Below, piece after piece: positions 1-8,130 of a stretch of DNA of 64,000 nt; positions within the stretch are counted from its first letter, which is position 1; every line of letters starts with the position of its first letter. The stretch covers positions 1-64,000 of the forward strand of contig NZ_JAJFAW010000011.1 of the NCBI RefSeq assembly GCF_020711255.1. The letters are read 5' to 3'. Source of the stretch: Hymenobacter plasmatis (GTDB lineage: Bacteria > Bacteroidota > Bacteroidia > Cytophagales > Hymenobacteraceae). The notes under the pieces are model-generated. The model did no database searches. It was not told where the DNA came from and worked only from the letters and a program-made list of their open reading frames with translations. Position numbers and translations under genes: made by a program.

Positions 1-3000
1 CCGTTGGGGTGCTGCTCAACACCGCGGCCACGGGCGCGGCCACGCCCAGCTTCGCCGCCCAGGCCACCTTCGCCACCGGCAGCAGCCCCTACAGCGTGGC
101 GGCGGCCGACGTGAACGGCGACGGCAAGCCCGACCTGCTCGTGGCCAATTACTACAGCAACAGCGTGAGCGTGCTGCTCAACACCGCGGCCACGGGCGCG
201 GCCACGCCCAGCTTTGCCGCCCAGGCCACCTTCGCCACCGGCAGCAGCCCCAGTAGCGTGGCGGTGGCCGACGTGAACGGCGACGGCAAGCCCGACCTGC
301 TCGTGGCCAATAACACCAGCAGCACCGTTGGGGTGCTGCTCAACGCCACGGCCACGGGCGCGGCCACGCCCAGCTTTGCCGCCCAGGCCGCCTTCGCCAC
401 CGGCAGCAACCCCCTGAGCGTGGCGGCGGCCGACGTGAACGGCGACGGCAAGCCCGACCTGCTCACGGCCAATTACACCAGCAACACCGTGAGTGTGCTG
501 CTCAACACCACGGCAGTTGCGCCCACCGTAACCACGTCCGTGCCCGCTAACGTCACCACGACCGGCGCCATGCTCGGCGGCAACGTGACGGCCGACGGCG
601 GCGCGGCTGTAACCGACCGGGGCGTGGTGTACAGCACCACCAACACCACGCCCACCATCTTCGACACGAAGGATGCCAACGGCACGGGCACGGGCTCTTT
701 TTCAAAATCCATCACGGGCCTCACGCCTTCGGCCACGTACTACGTGCGGGCATATGCCACCAACAGCGCCGGCACCAGCTACGGTGCGCTGCAGCAGTTC
801 CGGACCGTATCGGCGCCGACCGTGACCACTGCCACGCCGACCGCCATTACGACGACCAGCGCCACGTTGGGCGGTACCATTGTGAGCACTGGCGAGGACC
901 CCGTCACCTCGCGGGGCGTGGTGTACAGCGCCACCAACCCTACCCCCAGTACCGGTGGCACCAATGTCCTCATCGTGACGGGTACTACTGGTACGGGCTC
1001 GTTTAGCCAGAACGTTACGGGCTTGACGCCCGGCACCCTGTACTACGTGCAGGCCTACGGCACCAACAGCCTTGGCACCCGCTACGGAGCAGTGGAAACC
1101 TTTACCACCACGCCCAACGCGACGGCCGCCCCGGTGGTGACGGCGCCGGCCGACGGCAGCCTGGTCAACACAACCACGCCCACCTACGCGGGCACGGCGG
1201 TGCCCGGCAGCACGGTCACGGTATACGTGGACAACACGTCCATTGGCACGACGACGGCCACAACCGGCGGCGATTTTAGCCTGCTGCAGCCCACGGCCCT
1301 GGCCCAGGGCAGCCACACGGTGCGGGCCACGGCCCAAAGCACCGGCTCGACTGTGAGCGCAAACTCGAATACCAATCAATTTACCGTGGGCACCGCGCCC
1401 ACGCTCACGGGCATCAGCCCCACCAGCGGGCCGGTGGGCACGAGCGTGACGCTCACGGGCACCAACCTGACGGGGGCCACGGGCGTGAGCTTCAACGGCA
1501 CCGTGACCAGCACCTTCACCAGCAACAACGGCACCCAACTGGTGCTCAACGTGCCCACGGGTGCCACCAGCGGCAACGTGACCGTGACCACGGCCGGCGG
1601 CACCAGCAACGGCGTGGCGTTTACCGTGGTCACCGACCTGGTGGTGAGCACCGGCACGCAGCTCAGCCCGACGCCCATTCCGGCCGGCAGCTACAACAGC
1701 ATCCGCGTGACCAGCAGCGGCAACGCCGTGCTGGCCGGCAACGTGAGCGTGACTTCTTTCTTCACGGTAGAGCCCGGCGGCGGCCTGAGCGACGGCTGCG
1801 CCGTCATCAGCGGGGCGGGCACTTTCACGCTGGGCGCGGGCAGCATCCTGGGCATTTGCTCGCCGCAGGGCATCGCGGCCAGCGGCGCCAGCGGCCCGGT
1901 GCAGGTGACGGGCGCCCGCTCGTTCTCGACGGCCGCCAACTACGGCTACACCGGGGCGGCGGCCTTGACCGGCTCGGGCCTGCCCAGCACCGTGGCCAGC
2001 CTGGCCATCAACACGGCCGGCAACGTGACGCTCTCCAACCCGGTAGCCGTGGCGGCCGCCGTGGGTGTGGGCGGGGCGGGCAACCTGGTGCTCAACGGCA
2101 ACATGCTGACGCTGCTTTCTAGCGCCAGCGGCACGGCCCTGGCCCGCAACAGCAGCACCGGCGTGGTGGTGGGCCCGGCCACCGTGCAGCGCTACATCGA
2201 CCCCAGCCAGAACCCCGGCCCGGGCTACCGCCACTACAGCGCCCCGGTGAGTGGCTCGACGGTGGCCGACCTGACCACGTCCAACTTCACTCCGGAGGTA
2301 AGCCAGGGCACGGTCTATAACAACTCGGCCACGCCGGGCACGGTCACGCCCTTCCCCAACGTGTTCGGCTACGACCAGGCCCGCGTGCAGCTAAGCAACA
2401 CGTACGCGCCCTTCGACCGCGGCTTTGTGGCCGCCACCTCCACGGCCGACCCGCTGGCCGTGGGCCAGGGCTACGCCGTCAACATCAACGCCACCGCGCT
2501 GGTGGACTTTGTTGGCACGCTGAACAACGGCCCCCGCTCGCTCACGCTGGCGCGCAACGCGGCCGGCACGCCCAACGAAAGCGAAGCCGGCTGGCACCTG
2601 GTGGGCAACCCCTACCCCGCCCCGCTGGACTACTCGCTGGTGGCCCCGGCCGACCGCGCCGGGCTGGACGCGGCCATGTACGTGTACGAAAGCGCCGGCC
2701 AGTACACCGGCTCGTACCGCAGCTACGTCAACGGCCTGCCCGCCGCCAACCGCTTCGTGGGCACGGCCCAGGGCTTCTTTGTGCGGGTGAGCCCCGGCCT
2801 AACTAGCGGTACGCTCACCTTCCAAAACAGCCAGCGCGTGACCGACCCCACCGCACAGGTGCCCTTCCGTCGCTCCACGGCCGACCTGCGGCCCCTGGTG
2901 CAACTGAACCTGCGGGGCGCTACCGGCCCGGTCGACGCGCTCTACGCCTACGCCGAAGCCGGCGCTACGCCCGCCTTCGACGCCGCCTTTGACGCCGTGA

Positions 3001-3599
3001 AGCTGCCCAACACCACCGGCCTAAACCTGGCCAGCATCGCCACCAGCAGCGAAGCCCTGGCCATTGATGGCCGCCCGGCCTTCACCGCCACAACGGTGCT
3101 GCCGCTGACCGTGGGCGTGCCCGCCGCCGGCACCTACACCCTCACGGCCGCGGCCCTGAGCAACCTGCCCGCCGGCCTCGACGCCTTGCTCACCGACGCC
3201 ACCACCGGCCAGACCGTGAACCTAAGCCGGCAGTCCAGCTATTCCTTCGCCGTGACGGCCGCCCAGGCCCAGGCCGTGATGGCCGGCCGCTTCGTGCTGC
3301 ACTTCGCGGCCTCCTCGCCCCTGGCCACGGCCCCGGCCCTTACGGCGGCTGAGGTGACGCTCTACCCCAACCCGGCCCACGACCAGTTCACGGTGCTCGT
3401 GCCGGCCGTGGCCGGTGCCTCGCTGGTGCAAGGCACGCTGCTCAACGCCCTGGGCCAGGCAGTGCGCCAGCAGGCGACGGCCACGACCGCCGCTGGGGCC
3501 CGCCTCGGCTTCAATACCAGCGGCCTTGCTGCGGGCGTCTACACCCTGCGCCTGCAGGCCGGCTCCACTACCTTGGCCAAGCGCGTCGTCCTTCAATAA
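1..3599 (+). CDS. Giant T9SS-secreted repeat protein (VCBS/FG-GAP, FN3-like, IPT/TIG, type A sorting domain), 5' end outside window
   Basis: The reading frame is open at the window edge, so the N-terminus is missing; about 1,197 residues are visible. In order they show: 54-residue VCBS/FG-GAP repeats with the calcium-binding-like motif DVNGDGKPDL (first about 170 residues); two FN3-like domains sharing the phrase RGVVYS; a Big-type Ig-like domain near 375-460; an IPT/TIG domain (start GISPTSGPVGTSVTL) near 465-540; a long beta-rich region; and a C-terminal type A sorting domain beginning VTLYPNPAHDQF and ending in KRVVLQ. The sorting domain predicts export through the Por/T9SS machinery and cleavage at the cell surface. 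The role is probably adhesive or matrix-forming, but no enzymatic domain is seen. The large antisense frames here are composition shadows. Confidence 0.9.
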   Translation, partial: VGVLLNTAATGAATPSFAAQATFATGSSPYSVAAADVNGDGKPDLLVANYYSNSVSVLLNTAATGAATPSFAAQATFATGSSPSSVAVADVNGDGKPDLLVANNTSSTVGVLLNATATGAATPSFAAQAAFATGSNPLSVAAADVNGDGKPDLLTANYTSNTVSVLLNTTAVAPTVTTSVPANVTTTGAMLGGNVTADGGAAVTDRGVVYSTTNTTPTIFDTKDANGTGTGSFSKSITGLTPSATYYVRAYATNSAGTSYGALQQFRTVSAPTVTTATPTAITTTSATLGGTIVSTGEDPVTSRGVVYSATNPTPSTGGTNVLIVTGTTGTGSFSQNVTGLTPGTLYYVQAYGTNSLGTRYGAVETFTTTPNATAAPVVTAPADGSLVNTTTPTYAGTAVPGSTVTVYVDNTSIGTTTATTGGDFSLLQPTALAQGSHTVRATAQSTGSTVSANSNTNQFTVGTAPTLTGISPTSGPVGTSVTLTGTNLTGATGVSFNGTVTSTFTSNNGTQLVLNVPTGATSGNVTVTTAGGTSNGVAFTVVTDLVVSTGTQLSPTPIPAGSYNSIRVTSSGNAVLAGNVSVTSFFTVEPGGGLSDGCAVISGAGTFTLGAGSILGICSPQGIAASGASGPVQVTGARSFSTAANYGYTGAAALTGSGLPSTVASLAINTAGNVTLSNPVAVAAAVGVGGAGNLVLNGNMLTLLSSASGTALARNSSTGVVVGPATVQRYIDPSQNPGPGYRHYSAPVSGSTVADLTTSNFTPEVSQGTVYNNSATPGTVTPFPNVFGYDQARVQLSNTYAPFDRGFVAATSTADPLAVGQGYAVNINATALVDFVGTLNNGPRSLTLARNAAGTPNESEAGWHLVGNPYPAPLDYSLVAPADRAGLDAAMYVYESAGQYTGSYRSYVNGLPAANRFVGTAQGFFVRVSPGLTSGTLTFQNSQRVTDPTAQVPFRRSTADLRPLVQLNLRGATGPVDALYAYAEAGATPAFDAAFDAVKLPNTTGLNLASIATSSEALAIDGRPAFTATTVLPLTVGVPAAGTYTLTAAALSNLPAGLDALLTDATTGQTVNLSRQSSYSFAVTAAQAQAVMAGRFVLHFAASSPLATAPALTAAEVTLYPNPAHDQFTVLVPAVAGASLVQGTLLNALGQAVRQQATATTAAGARLGFNTSGLAAGVYTLRLQAGSTTLAKRVVLQ
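9..494 (+). repeat. Tandem 162-bp coding repeats (VCBS units)
   Basis: Units begin at 9, 171 and 333, and a fourth begins at 495 before diverging. The period is exactly 162 bp (54 codons). Between the first two units the differences cluster in two short places: after GSSP and after VAN. The rest is nearly identical at DNA level, so recent duplication or gene conversion is likely. The array probably continues to the left of the window. Confidence 0.92.
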
Positions 3600-3611
3600 C
3601 TCATCGGGCGG

Positions 3612-3637
3612 GCCGGCCCCCACGAGCGGGGGCCGGC
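3612..3637 (+). terminator. Stem-loop after the giant T9SS gene
   Basis: A perfect 10-bp GC stem (3612-3621 with 3628-3637) and 6-nt loop lies 12 nt after the stop codon. No T-tract follows, so it may protect or process the mRNA rather than terminate it. Confidence 0.55.
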
Positions 3638-3662
3638 ATTACCCTTTAACCTTCTTTTGTCC

Positions 3663-3860
3663 ATGAAATCGTTTCTGTTGACGGCGGCCCTCTTTGCGGC
3701 CTCGTACTCGCTGGCCCTGGCCCAACCTGGCTCGGGCGGTCCCACACCTACCACCCCCACAGCTCCCACCGCCATCCCCCTCGACGGGGGCGTTTCGCTG
3801 CTGCTAGCCGGCGGCGTGGTCTACGGCATGCGCCGCCTAAAGGAGCGCCGCCGGAAATAG
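3663..3860 (+). CDS. Mini secreted protein with CTERM-type sorting tail (PID-CTERM-like)
   Basis: This 65-residue protein starts at the ATG followed by KSFLLTAALFAASY; an in-frame TTG two codons earlier is less likely. It has a signal peptide ending near ALAQ, a Gly/Pro/Thr linker of about 17 residues, and a tail made of PLDGG, a hydrophobic stretch (VSLLLAGGVVYGM) and a basic end (RRLKERRRK). That tripartite tail is the layout of exosortase or archaeosortase-type CTERM signals, and I recall very similar Bacteroidota tails annotated as PID-CTERM; the name is from memory. Almost nothing lies between the targeting signals, so the function is unclear. It may share regulation with the giant T9SS protein just upstream. 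Confidence 0.75.
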   Translation: MKSFLLTAALFAASYSLALAQPGSGGPTPTTPTAPTAIPLDGGVSLLLAGGVVYGMRRLKERRRK

Positions 3861-3902
3861 CCGGCAGCCCAGCCTCTACCCAGGAGTTGAGCTTGGCTAC
3901 CA

Positions 3903-3936
3903 AAGCCCCCGTTGCCTCACGGCAGCGGGGGCTTTT
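3903..3936 (+). terminator. Intrinsic terminator after the CTERM mini-gene
   Basis: The stem AAAGCCCCCG pairs with CGGGGGCTTT and is followed by a T-run. It closes the CTERM gene just before the truA promoter. Confidence 0.85.
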
Positions 3937-3968
3937 TATGGGATGAGCCACTGGCAGGGCCCGGTCCG

Positions 3969-3976
3969 TACTTTTG
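3969..3976 (+). promoter_or_regulatory. -7 promoter box of truA (TACTTTTG)
   Basis: This matches the Bacteroidota -7 consensus TAnnTTTG. Its end is only 7 nt from the truA ATG, so the transcript should have almost no 5' leader. No clear -33 TTG is seen. Confidence 0.65.
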
Positions 3977-3983
3977 CCGGCCC

Positions 3984-4748
3984 ATGCGCTACTTCCTTCA
4001 CCTAGCCTACGACGGCACGCAGTACCACGGCTGGCAGGTGCAGCCCAACACCCTCACCGTGCAGGCCGAGGTCGACCGCTGCCTCTCGCAGGTGCTGCGC
4101 CAGCCCATCCACAGCCTGGGCAGCGGGCGCACCGACACGGGCGTGCACGCCAGCCACCAGGTAGCCCACTTCGACGCCGACTTGCCCGAAGGCATGACGC
4201 TGGAGCTGCTGCTCTACCGCCTGCGCCGGGCCCTGCCCACCGACATTGCCCCCCTGCGCCTGCACCCCGTGGCCGACGACGCCCACGCCCGGTTCTCGGC
4301 CGAGGAGCGCAGCTACGAATACTTCGTGCTCACGCCCCACCCCGACCCGTTCCGGCGCGACCACGCCCTGCACCTGGACCGCACGCCCGACGTGGCGGCC
4401 ATGAACGAGGCCGCCGCTTACCTCGTCGGGCAGTTCGACTTCACCTCGTTCTCGAAAGTGAAGGGCGGTGTGGACCACTACGTGTGCTACCTCTACGAGG
4501 CGGGCTGGCACCCGGCCCCCGGCGGGCTGGTGTTCCGCATCCGGGCCAACCGCTTTGTGCGCGGCATGGTGCGGCTGGTGGTGGGCACGCTGCTGGAAGT
4601 GGGCCGGGGCAAGATGACGCCGCGCCAGTTTCAGGAGCTGCTCTGGTCCCAGCGGCGCGTCGATGCCGGTGGAGCCGCGCCGGCCCGGGGCCTGTTTCTG
4701 AGCAAGGTGGAATATGGGCCGGGCGTGGTACCGGAAGCAGAAAGCTAA
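3984..4748 (+). CDS. truA: tRNA pseudouridine(38-40) synthase TruA
   Basis: TruA isomerises uridines 38-40 of the tRNA anticodon stem-loop to pseudouridine. The 254-residue protein has the usual length. It contains the catalytic motif GSGRTDTGVHA with the nucleophilic Asp at about residue 51, the N-terminal YDGTQYHGWQ block, and the C-terminal block RANRFVRGMVRLVVGTL. The ATG at 3984 is chosen because it lies just after the -7 box and gives the canonical N-terminus MRYFLHLAYDG; the open frame extends further upstream only through terminator and promoter DNA. It appears to be transcribed alone, with its own promoter and a terminator on the upstream side. Confidence 0.96.
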   Translation: MRYFLHLAYDGTQYHGWQVQPNTLTVQAEVDRCLSQVLRQPIHSLGSGRTDTGVHASHQVAHFDADLPEGMTLELLLYRLRRALPTDIAPLRLHPVADDAHARFSAEERSYEYFVLTPHPDPFRRDHALHLDRTPDVAAMNEAAAYLVGQFDFTSFSKVKGGVDHYVCYLYEAGWHPAPGGLVFRIRANRFVRGMVRLVVGTLLEVGRGKMTPRQFQELLWSQRRVDAGGAAPARGLFLSKVEYGPGVVPEAES

Positions 4749-4764
4749 GGAGAGGTAGCGCTTC

Positions 4765-4804
4765 TAGAACGCCCTGCATGGGCGGCACTCAGCAGGACGT
4801 TCTA
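4765..4804. repeat. Intergenic inverted repeat (TAGAACG type)
   Basis: Two 13-nt arms (4765-4777 and 4792-4804) pair with one mismatch around a 14-nt loop. The outer end reads AGAACGTC on the minus strand, as does the start of the element near 14519, so both may belong to one dispersed family. Confidence 0.6.
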
Positions 4805-4846
4805 ATGGTTCGTACAGACTTTTTCGTCCCGGCGCGGTTTACTCCC

Positions 4847-4854
4847 GACCTTTG
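4847..4854 (+). promoter_or_regulatory. -7 box variant upstream of the ABC exporter (GACCTTTG)
   Basis: GACCTTTG differs from TAnnTTTG only in the first base and ends 8 nt before the ATG at 4863, as seen at truA and lptB. Confidence 0.45.
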
Positions 4855-4862
4855 CCCCACTT

Positions 4863-6638
4863 ATGGACCCCACTACTGCTACTAAAACCGGCCAGGTATT
4901 CGACTGGACGGTGCTGCGCCGCTTGCTGGCCTACGTTCGGCCTTATCGCCGCGTATTTATTGGGCTGATTTTTCTGACTGTGGCCACGGCGGTATTGGGC
5001 ACGCTGCGGCCGTTCCTCATTCAGCGCATGGTGGACGTGAGCATCGAGCAGGGCGACATGAAGAGCCTCAACGCCATGTTCATGCTGCTGCTGGTGCTGC
5101 TGGTGGCCCACGCCGGCGTGAGCTATCTGCAGACGTACTATGGCGGCTGGCTGGGCCAGTACATCGTGCGCGACATCCGCACCGACCTCTACCGCCACCT
5201 GCTCAACCTCAAGCTTAGCTTCTTTGACCGCACGCCCATCGGTGTGCTGGTCACGCGCAACATCTCCGACGTCGAAACCCTGTCTGACGTGTTCAGCGAA
5301 GGCCTCGCGGCCATGGTAGGTGACATTCTGCAGCTGCTCTTCATCATGGCTTTCATGTTTTACATCGACTGGCGCCTCACGCTCATCAGCTTGTCCGTGA
5401 TTCCGCCGCTGCTCTTCTCGACCTACGTATTCAAGGAGAAAATCAAGAAGTCGTTTCAGGACGTGCGCAATGCCGTGGCCAAGCTCAACTCTTTTGTGCA
5501 GGAGCACCTTACGGGCATGAACGTGGTGCAGATTTTCAACAACGAAGAGCGCGAGTTTCGCAAGTTCGAGGCCATCAACAAGGAGCACACCGACGCCAAC
5601 ATTCGCTCGGTGCTCTACTACAGCATCTACTTTCCGGTGGCCGAAGTGCTGGGCGCCATCGGCGTGGGCCTGCTGGTATGGTACGCGGCCCAGGGCCAGA
5701 TTGAAGGCACCATTTCCAAGGGCGCGCTCATCGCCTTCATCATGTACAATGCGCTGTTTTTCCGGCCCATCCGCCAGATTGCCGACCGGTTCAACACGTT
5801 GCAGCTGGGCCTGGTGAGCACCGAGCGCCTGCTCAAGCTGCTCGACAACAAAGACCTGGTGGCGACCTCCGGCACCTACGCCCCCGCTGAGCTGCGCGGC
5901 GAGGTGGAGTTCAAGCACGTCAAATTCGCCTACAACGAGCCCGAGTGGGTGCTCAAGGACATCAGCTTCCGCGTGCTGCCGGGCCAGACCATCGCCTTTG
6001 TGGGCGCCACCGGCGCGGGCAAAACCAGCATCATCAACCTGCTGAGCCGTTTTTACGACATTCAGGAAGGCAGCATCTGCATCGATGGCCGCGACCTGCG
6101 CGAGTACGACCTGAGCTTGCTGCGCCGCCAAATCGGGGTGGTGCTTCAGGACGTGTTCCTATTCGCCGGCTCCATCCGCGACAACATCACCCTGGGCAAC
6201 AAAACCATCGGCGACGCCCAAATCTGGGAAGCGGCCGACCTCGTGGGCGCCCGCCGCTTCATCGAGCGCCTGCCCGGCGCCCTTGACTACCCCGTGATGG
6301 AACGCGGCGCTACGCTCTCGGTGGGCCAGCGCCAGCTCATTAGCTTCGTGCGGGCCATGGTGTACCAGCCCCGCGTCATCGTGCTCGACGAGGCCACCTC
6401 GTCCGTCGATTCCGAAACCGAGGAGCTGATTCAAGCCGCCATTGAAAAGCTCATGCAGGGCCGCACCTCGCTCGTTATTGCCCACCGCCTGAGCACCATC
6501 CAGAAAGCCGACAAAATCATTGTCCTGGACAAGGGCGAAATCAAGGAAACCGGCACCCACGAGGAGCTCCTGCGCATTGAGGGCGGCTACTATGCCCAAC
6601 TCTACCGCATGCAGTACATCGTGGCCAACGAAGGATAA
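4863..6638 (+). CDS. ABC exporter half (permease-ATPase), MdlB/YheH-like
   Basis: This 591-residue protein has six predicted membrane helices in its first ~320 residues followed by an ATPase domain, the layout of type IV ABC exporters for lipids or drugs. The Walker A motif GATGAGKTS is at 381-389. The signature is LSVGQRQ (485-491) rather than LSGGQ. Walker B is VIVLDEA (505-511) with the catalytic Glu present. A changed signature with an intact Glu is the pattern of the TM288/YheH/MdlB subunit of heterodimeric exporters. Its natural partner would have an intact signature and Asp for Glu, which is exactly what the gene at 12669-14453 shows. The substrate cannot be read from sequence. Confidence 0.9.
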   Translation: MDPTTATKTGQVFDWTVLRRLLAYVRPYRRVFIGLIFLTVATAVLGTLRPFLIQRMVDVSIEQGDMKSLNAMFMLLLVLLVAHAGVSYLQTYYGGWLGQYIVRDIRTDLYRHLLNLKLSFFDRTPIGVLVTRNISDVETLSDVFSEGLAAMVGDILQLLFIMAFMFYIDWRLTLISLSVIPPLLFSTYVFKEKIKKSFQDVRNAVAKLNSFVQEHLTGMNVVQIFNNEEREFRKFEAINKEHTDANIRSVLYYSIYFPVAEVLGAIGVGLLVWYAAQGQIEGTISKGALIAFIMYNALFFRPIRQIADRFNTLQLGLVSTERLLKLLDNKDLVATSGTYAPAELRGEVEFKHVKFAYNEPEWVLKDISFRVLPGQTIAFVGATGAGKTSIINLLSRFYDIQEGSICIDGRDLREYDLSLLRRQIGVVLQDVFLFAGSIRDNITLGNKTIGDAQIWEAADLVGARRFIERLPGALDYPVMERGATLSVGQRQLISFVRAMVYQPRVIVLDEATSSVDSETEELIQAAIEKLMQGRTSLVIAHRLSTIQKADKIIVLDKGEIKETGTHEELLRIEGGYYAQLYRMQYIVANEG

Positions 6639-6667
6639 GCCGCGCAACAACCACAACCACTGGCGCT

Positions 6668-7426
6668 TTAGGGCAAGGGCTTGCCGAATTGGTAGCTCAG
6701 GCCCGCGCTGAGGGCCGGCCAAATTGGAGCCACAAAATCGTCGCGCTGCGACAACGCCCTGCCCACTATAGTACCCAGAATAGACCAGGCGAACCGGGCG
6801 TCAGCGGTCAGGCTTAGGTGCGGCGTCAGCGCATACGCGCCGCCGATACCCGCCAGCAGCGGAAGGTCGCTGTAAGCCTGCCGGCTGTCGCCGTAGCTAC
6901 TGGCTTGCCCGGTTCTGACGTCGACAAACGTATTTTCTTCGGTATACTTCGTAGACAACGGCATTACCCCCAATACTGCATCGAGCTGCCAGCGTTCGGC
7001 GCGCTGTGGGGCCAGTTGTGCCCGCACCACGAACGGCACCATCCAGGTGCTGGCGTGGCTGGTGGTGAGGTAGGTTCCGGTGCTATTGACCTCGCTAGTG
7101 GTGTGCGTTGGCGAAAGGCGCAGCAGCAGCCCGGCTTCCAGAGCGCCCCGCGCCTCGAGGCGGTAGCTCAGCGTTGGCATCACGGGCCAGGGCCGCACGT
7201 ACGCGGCCTGACTCTGGCCGGCATACGCGTTAACGAAGGCAATGCGGGGATAAGCGGCGGCCTGCAGGCCCACGGCCCAGCGCGTGGCCGGCCCGCCGGG
7301 CGCTGTGGGAGCCGTCTGTGCTTGGCTGGCGCTGCCGCTTAGCATTAGCAAGAAAAAGAGCCGTTGCCCCAACCGCGCAGGCTGAGGGGTAAGTTTGCAG
7401 TCAGGTAAGCTGGGCACGTCCTGCAT
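6668..7426 (-). CDS. Outer-membrane beta-barrel protein, unknown function
   Basis: This 252-residue protein has a hydrophobic signal segment (RLFFLLMLSGSASQAQ) preceded by an unusually long stretch of about 23 residues. The mature part alternates polar and aromatic residues in strands such as LSYRLEARGALEAGLLLRL and ends in SAGLSYQFGKPLP, as expected for a small porin-like barrel. No family name can be given with confidence. The ATG at 7426 is the only good start, since no internal ATG leaves a full signal peptide. A -7 box lies 24 nt upstream on the minus strand, facing the promoter of the next, divergent gene. It ends convergently 29 bp from the ABC exporter. Confidence 0.75.
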   Translation of the reverse strand: MQDVPSLPDCKLTPQPARLGQRLFFLLMLSGSASQAQTAPTAPGGPATRWAVGLQAAAYPRIAFVNAYAGQSQAAYVRPWPVMPTLSYRLEARGALEAGLLLRLSPTHTTSEVNSTGTYLTTSHASTWMVPFVVRAQLAPQRAERWQLDAVLGVMPLSTKYTEENTFVDVRTGQASSYGDSRQAYSDLPLLAGIGGAYALTPHLSLTADARFAWSILGTIVGRALSQRDDFVAPIWPALSAGLSYQFGKPLP

Positions 7427-7450
7427 TCATTGGGGTTGTTGGCTTGCCTT

Positions 7451-7458
7451 CAAACCTA
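7451..7458 (-). promoter_or_regulatory. -7 box (TAGGTTTG) of the barrel protein
   Basis: It matches TAnnTTTG on the minus strand 24 nt before the ATG at 7426. It overlaps a 14-bp-period direct repeat (CCTACATATA at 7455 and 7469) in this divergent intergenic space. Confidence 0.55.
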
Positions 7459-7484
7459 CATATAGTTTCCTACATATAATTTTC

Positions 7485-8006
7485 ATGCGCTACCTCTTCC
7501 TCGCCGTTATTCTGCTCACCCTGGCCGCTGCGGGCACCTACCTCTACCTGGGGGGCACCCGCGAGCCCAAGGTGGCGCTCGAAACCACGGCTGCGCCACT
7601 TTACCTGGCGGGCCAGCTCTACCACGGCTCCGTGCGGGGCGATGCGTTCGGCCAGTTGTTTCGCCGCGCCAAAGAGGTGCAGACTCAGCAGCGCCGCGGC
7701 GACCTGGCCAACCTCTATTTCAACGACCCCGAAACGGCCCACGACACAATCACGGCGTTTATTGGGCTAACCGTGGCGGATACCACGCGCCCGCTGCCGG
7801 CTGGCTTTCGCTACCGCATCGTGCCAGCGGGGCAGCGCATCGTGGCCGCCCGCCTCACGGGCGTGAGCTACCTATTGGCTCCCAATAAGCTCTACCCCGC
7901 CGCTCTGGAAGCCATAAAAAAGCAGAAGCTCACCCAGCGCGGCGATTTTTACCTCGAACGGTTTGGGGCCGACGATGCTTCCGAAGTTTGGGTGGGCGTG
8001 AAATAG
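7485..8006 (+). CDS. Membrane-anchored GyrI-like (effector-binding) domain protein
   Basis: This 173-residue protein has an N-terminal signal anchor (YLFLAVILLTLAAAGTYLYL) and then one soluble domain. The pattern of an LYHGS strand, a helix with FGQLFRRA, the segment LYFNDPE, then FRYRIVPAGQRIVAARLTG resembles the SOUL/GyrI-like small-molecule-binding fold, as in proteins annotated GyrI-like domain-containing. The assignment rests on pattern, not on a catalytic motif. The start at 7485 gives the full membrane anchor; the open frame upstream has no support. It is divergently transcribed from the barrel protein at 6668-7426 and is followed by a strong bidirectional terminator. Confidence 0.6.
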   Translation: MRYLFLAVILLTLAAAGTYLYLGGTREPKVALETTAAPLYLAGQLYHGSVRGDAFGQLFRRAKEVQTQQRRGDLANLYFNDPETAHDTITAFIGLTVADTTRPLPAGFRYRIVPAGQRIVAARLTGVSYLLAPNKLYPAALEAIKKQKLTQRGDFYLERFGADDASEVWVGVK

Positions 8007-8062
8007 CGCCCACGCCTCCGCAGGTCGGCAAGCCTACTGGACGCAACTACCTGAACAAACCG

Positions 8063-8100
8063 CACAAAAAAACTCAGCCCAACGGCTGAGTTTTTTTGTG
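8063..8100. terminator. Bidirectional intrinsic terminator, 17-bp perfect stem
   Basis: Positions 8063-8079 pair perfectly with 8084-8100 around a 4-nt loop, including the A-tract and T-tract. It serves the GyrI-like gene (+) and the convergent barrel gene (-). Confidence 0.9.
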
Positions 8101-8130
8101 TTTTAGCTCAATTTCAAAGCGCTGCCTGGC

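Noticed and set aside
9..520. Regular 162-bp repeats as a CRISPR array
   Set aside because: The repeats are in frame and encode VCBS motifs, have no spacers of variable sequence, and lie inside one long coding region.
702..2234. A 510-codon open frame on the minus strand antisense to the giant T9SS gene
   Set aside because: It mirrors the GC-rich repetitive coding strand, has Arg/Gly/Ala/His-rich nonsense composition and no signal or domain; the sense gene has clear domains.
4839..6131. A 430-codon minus-strand frame across the ABC exporter
   Set aside because: It is antisense to a well-supported gene with typical shadow composition (His/Val/Gln rich) and no recognisable domain.
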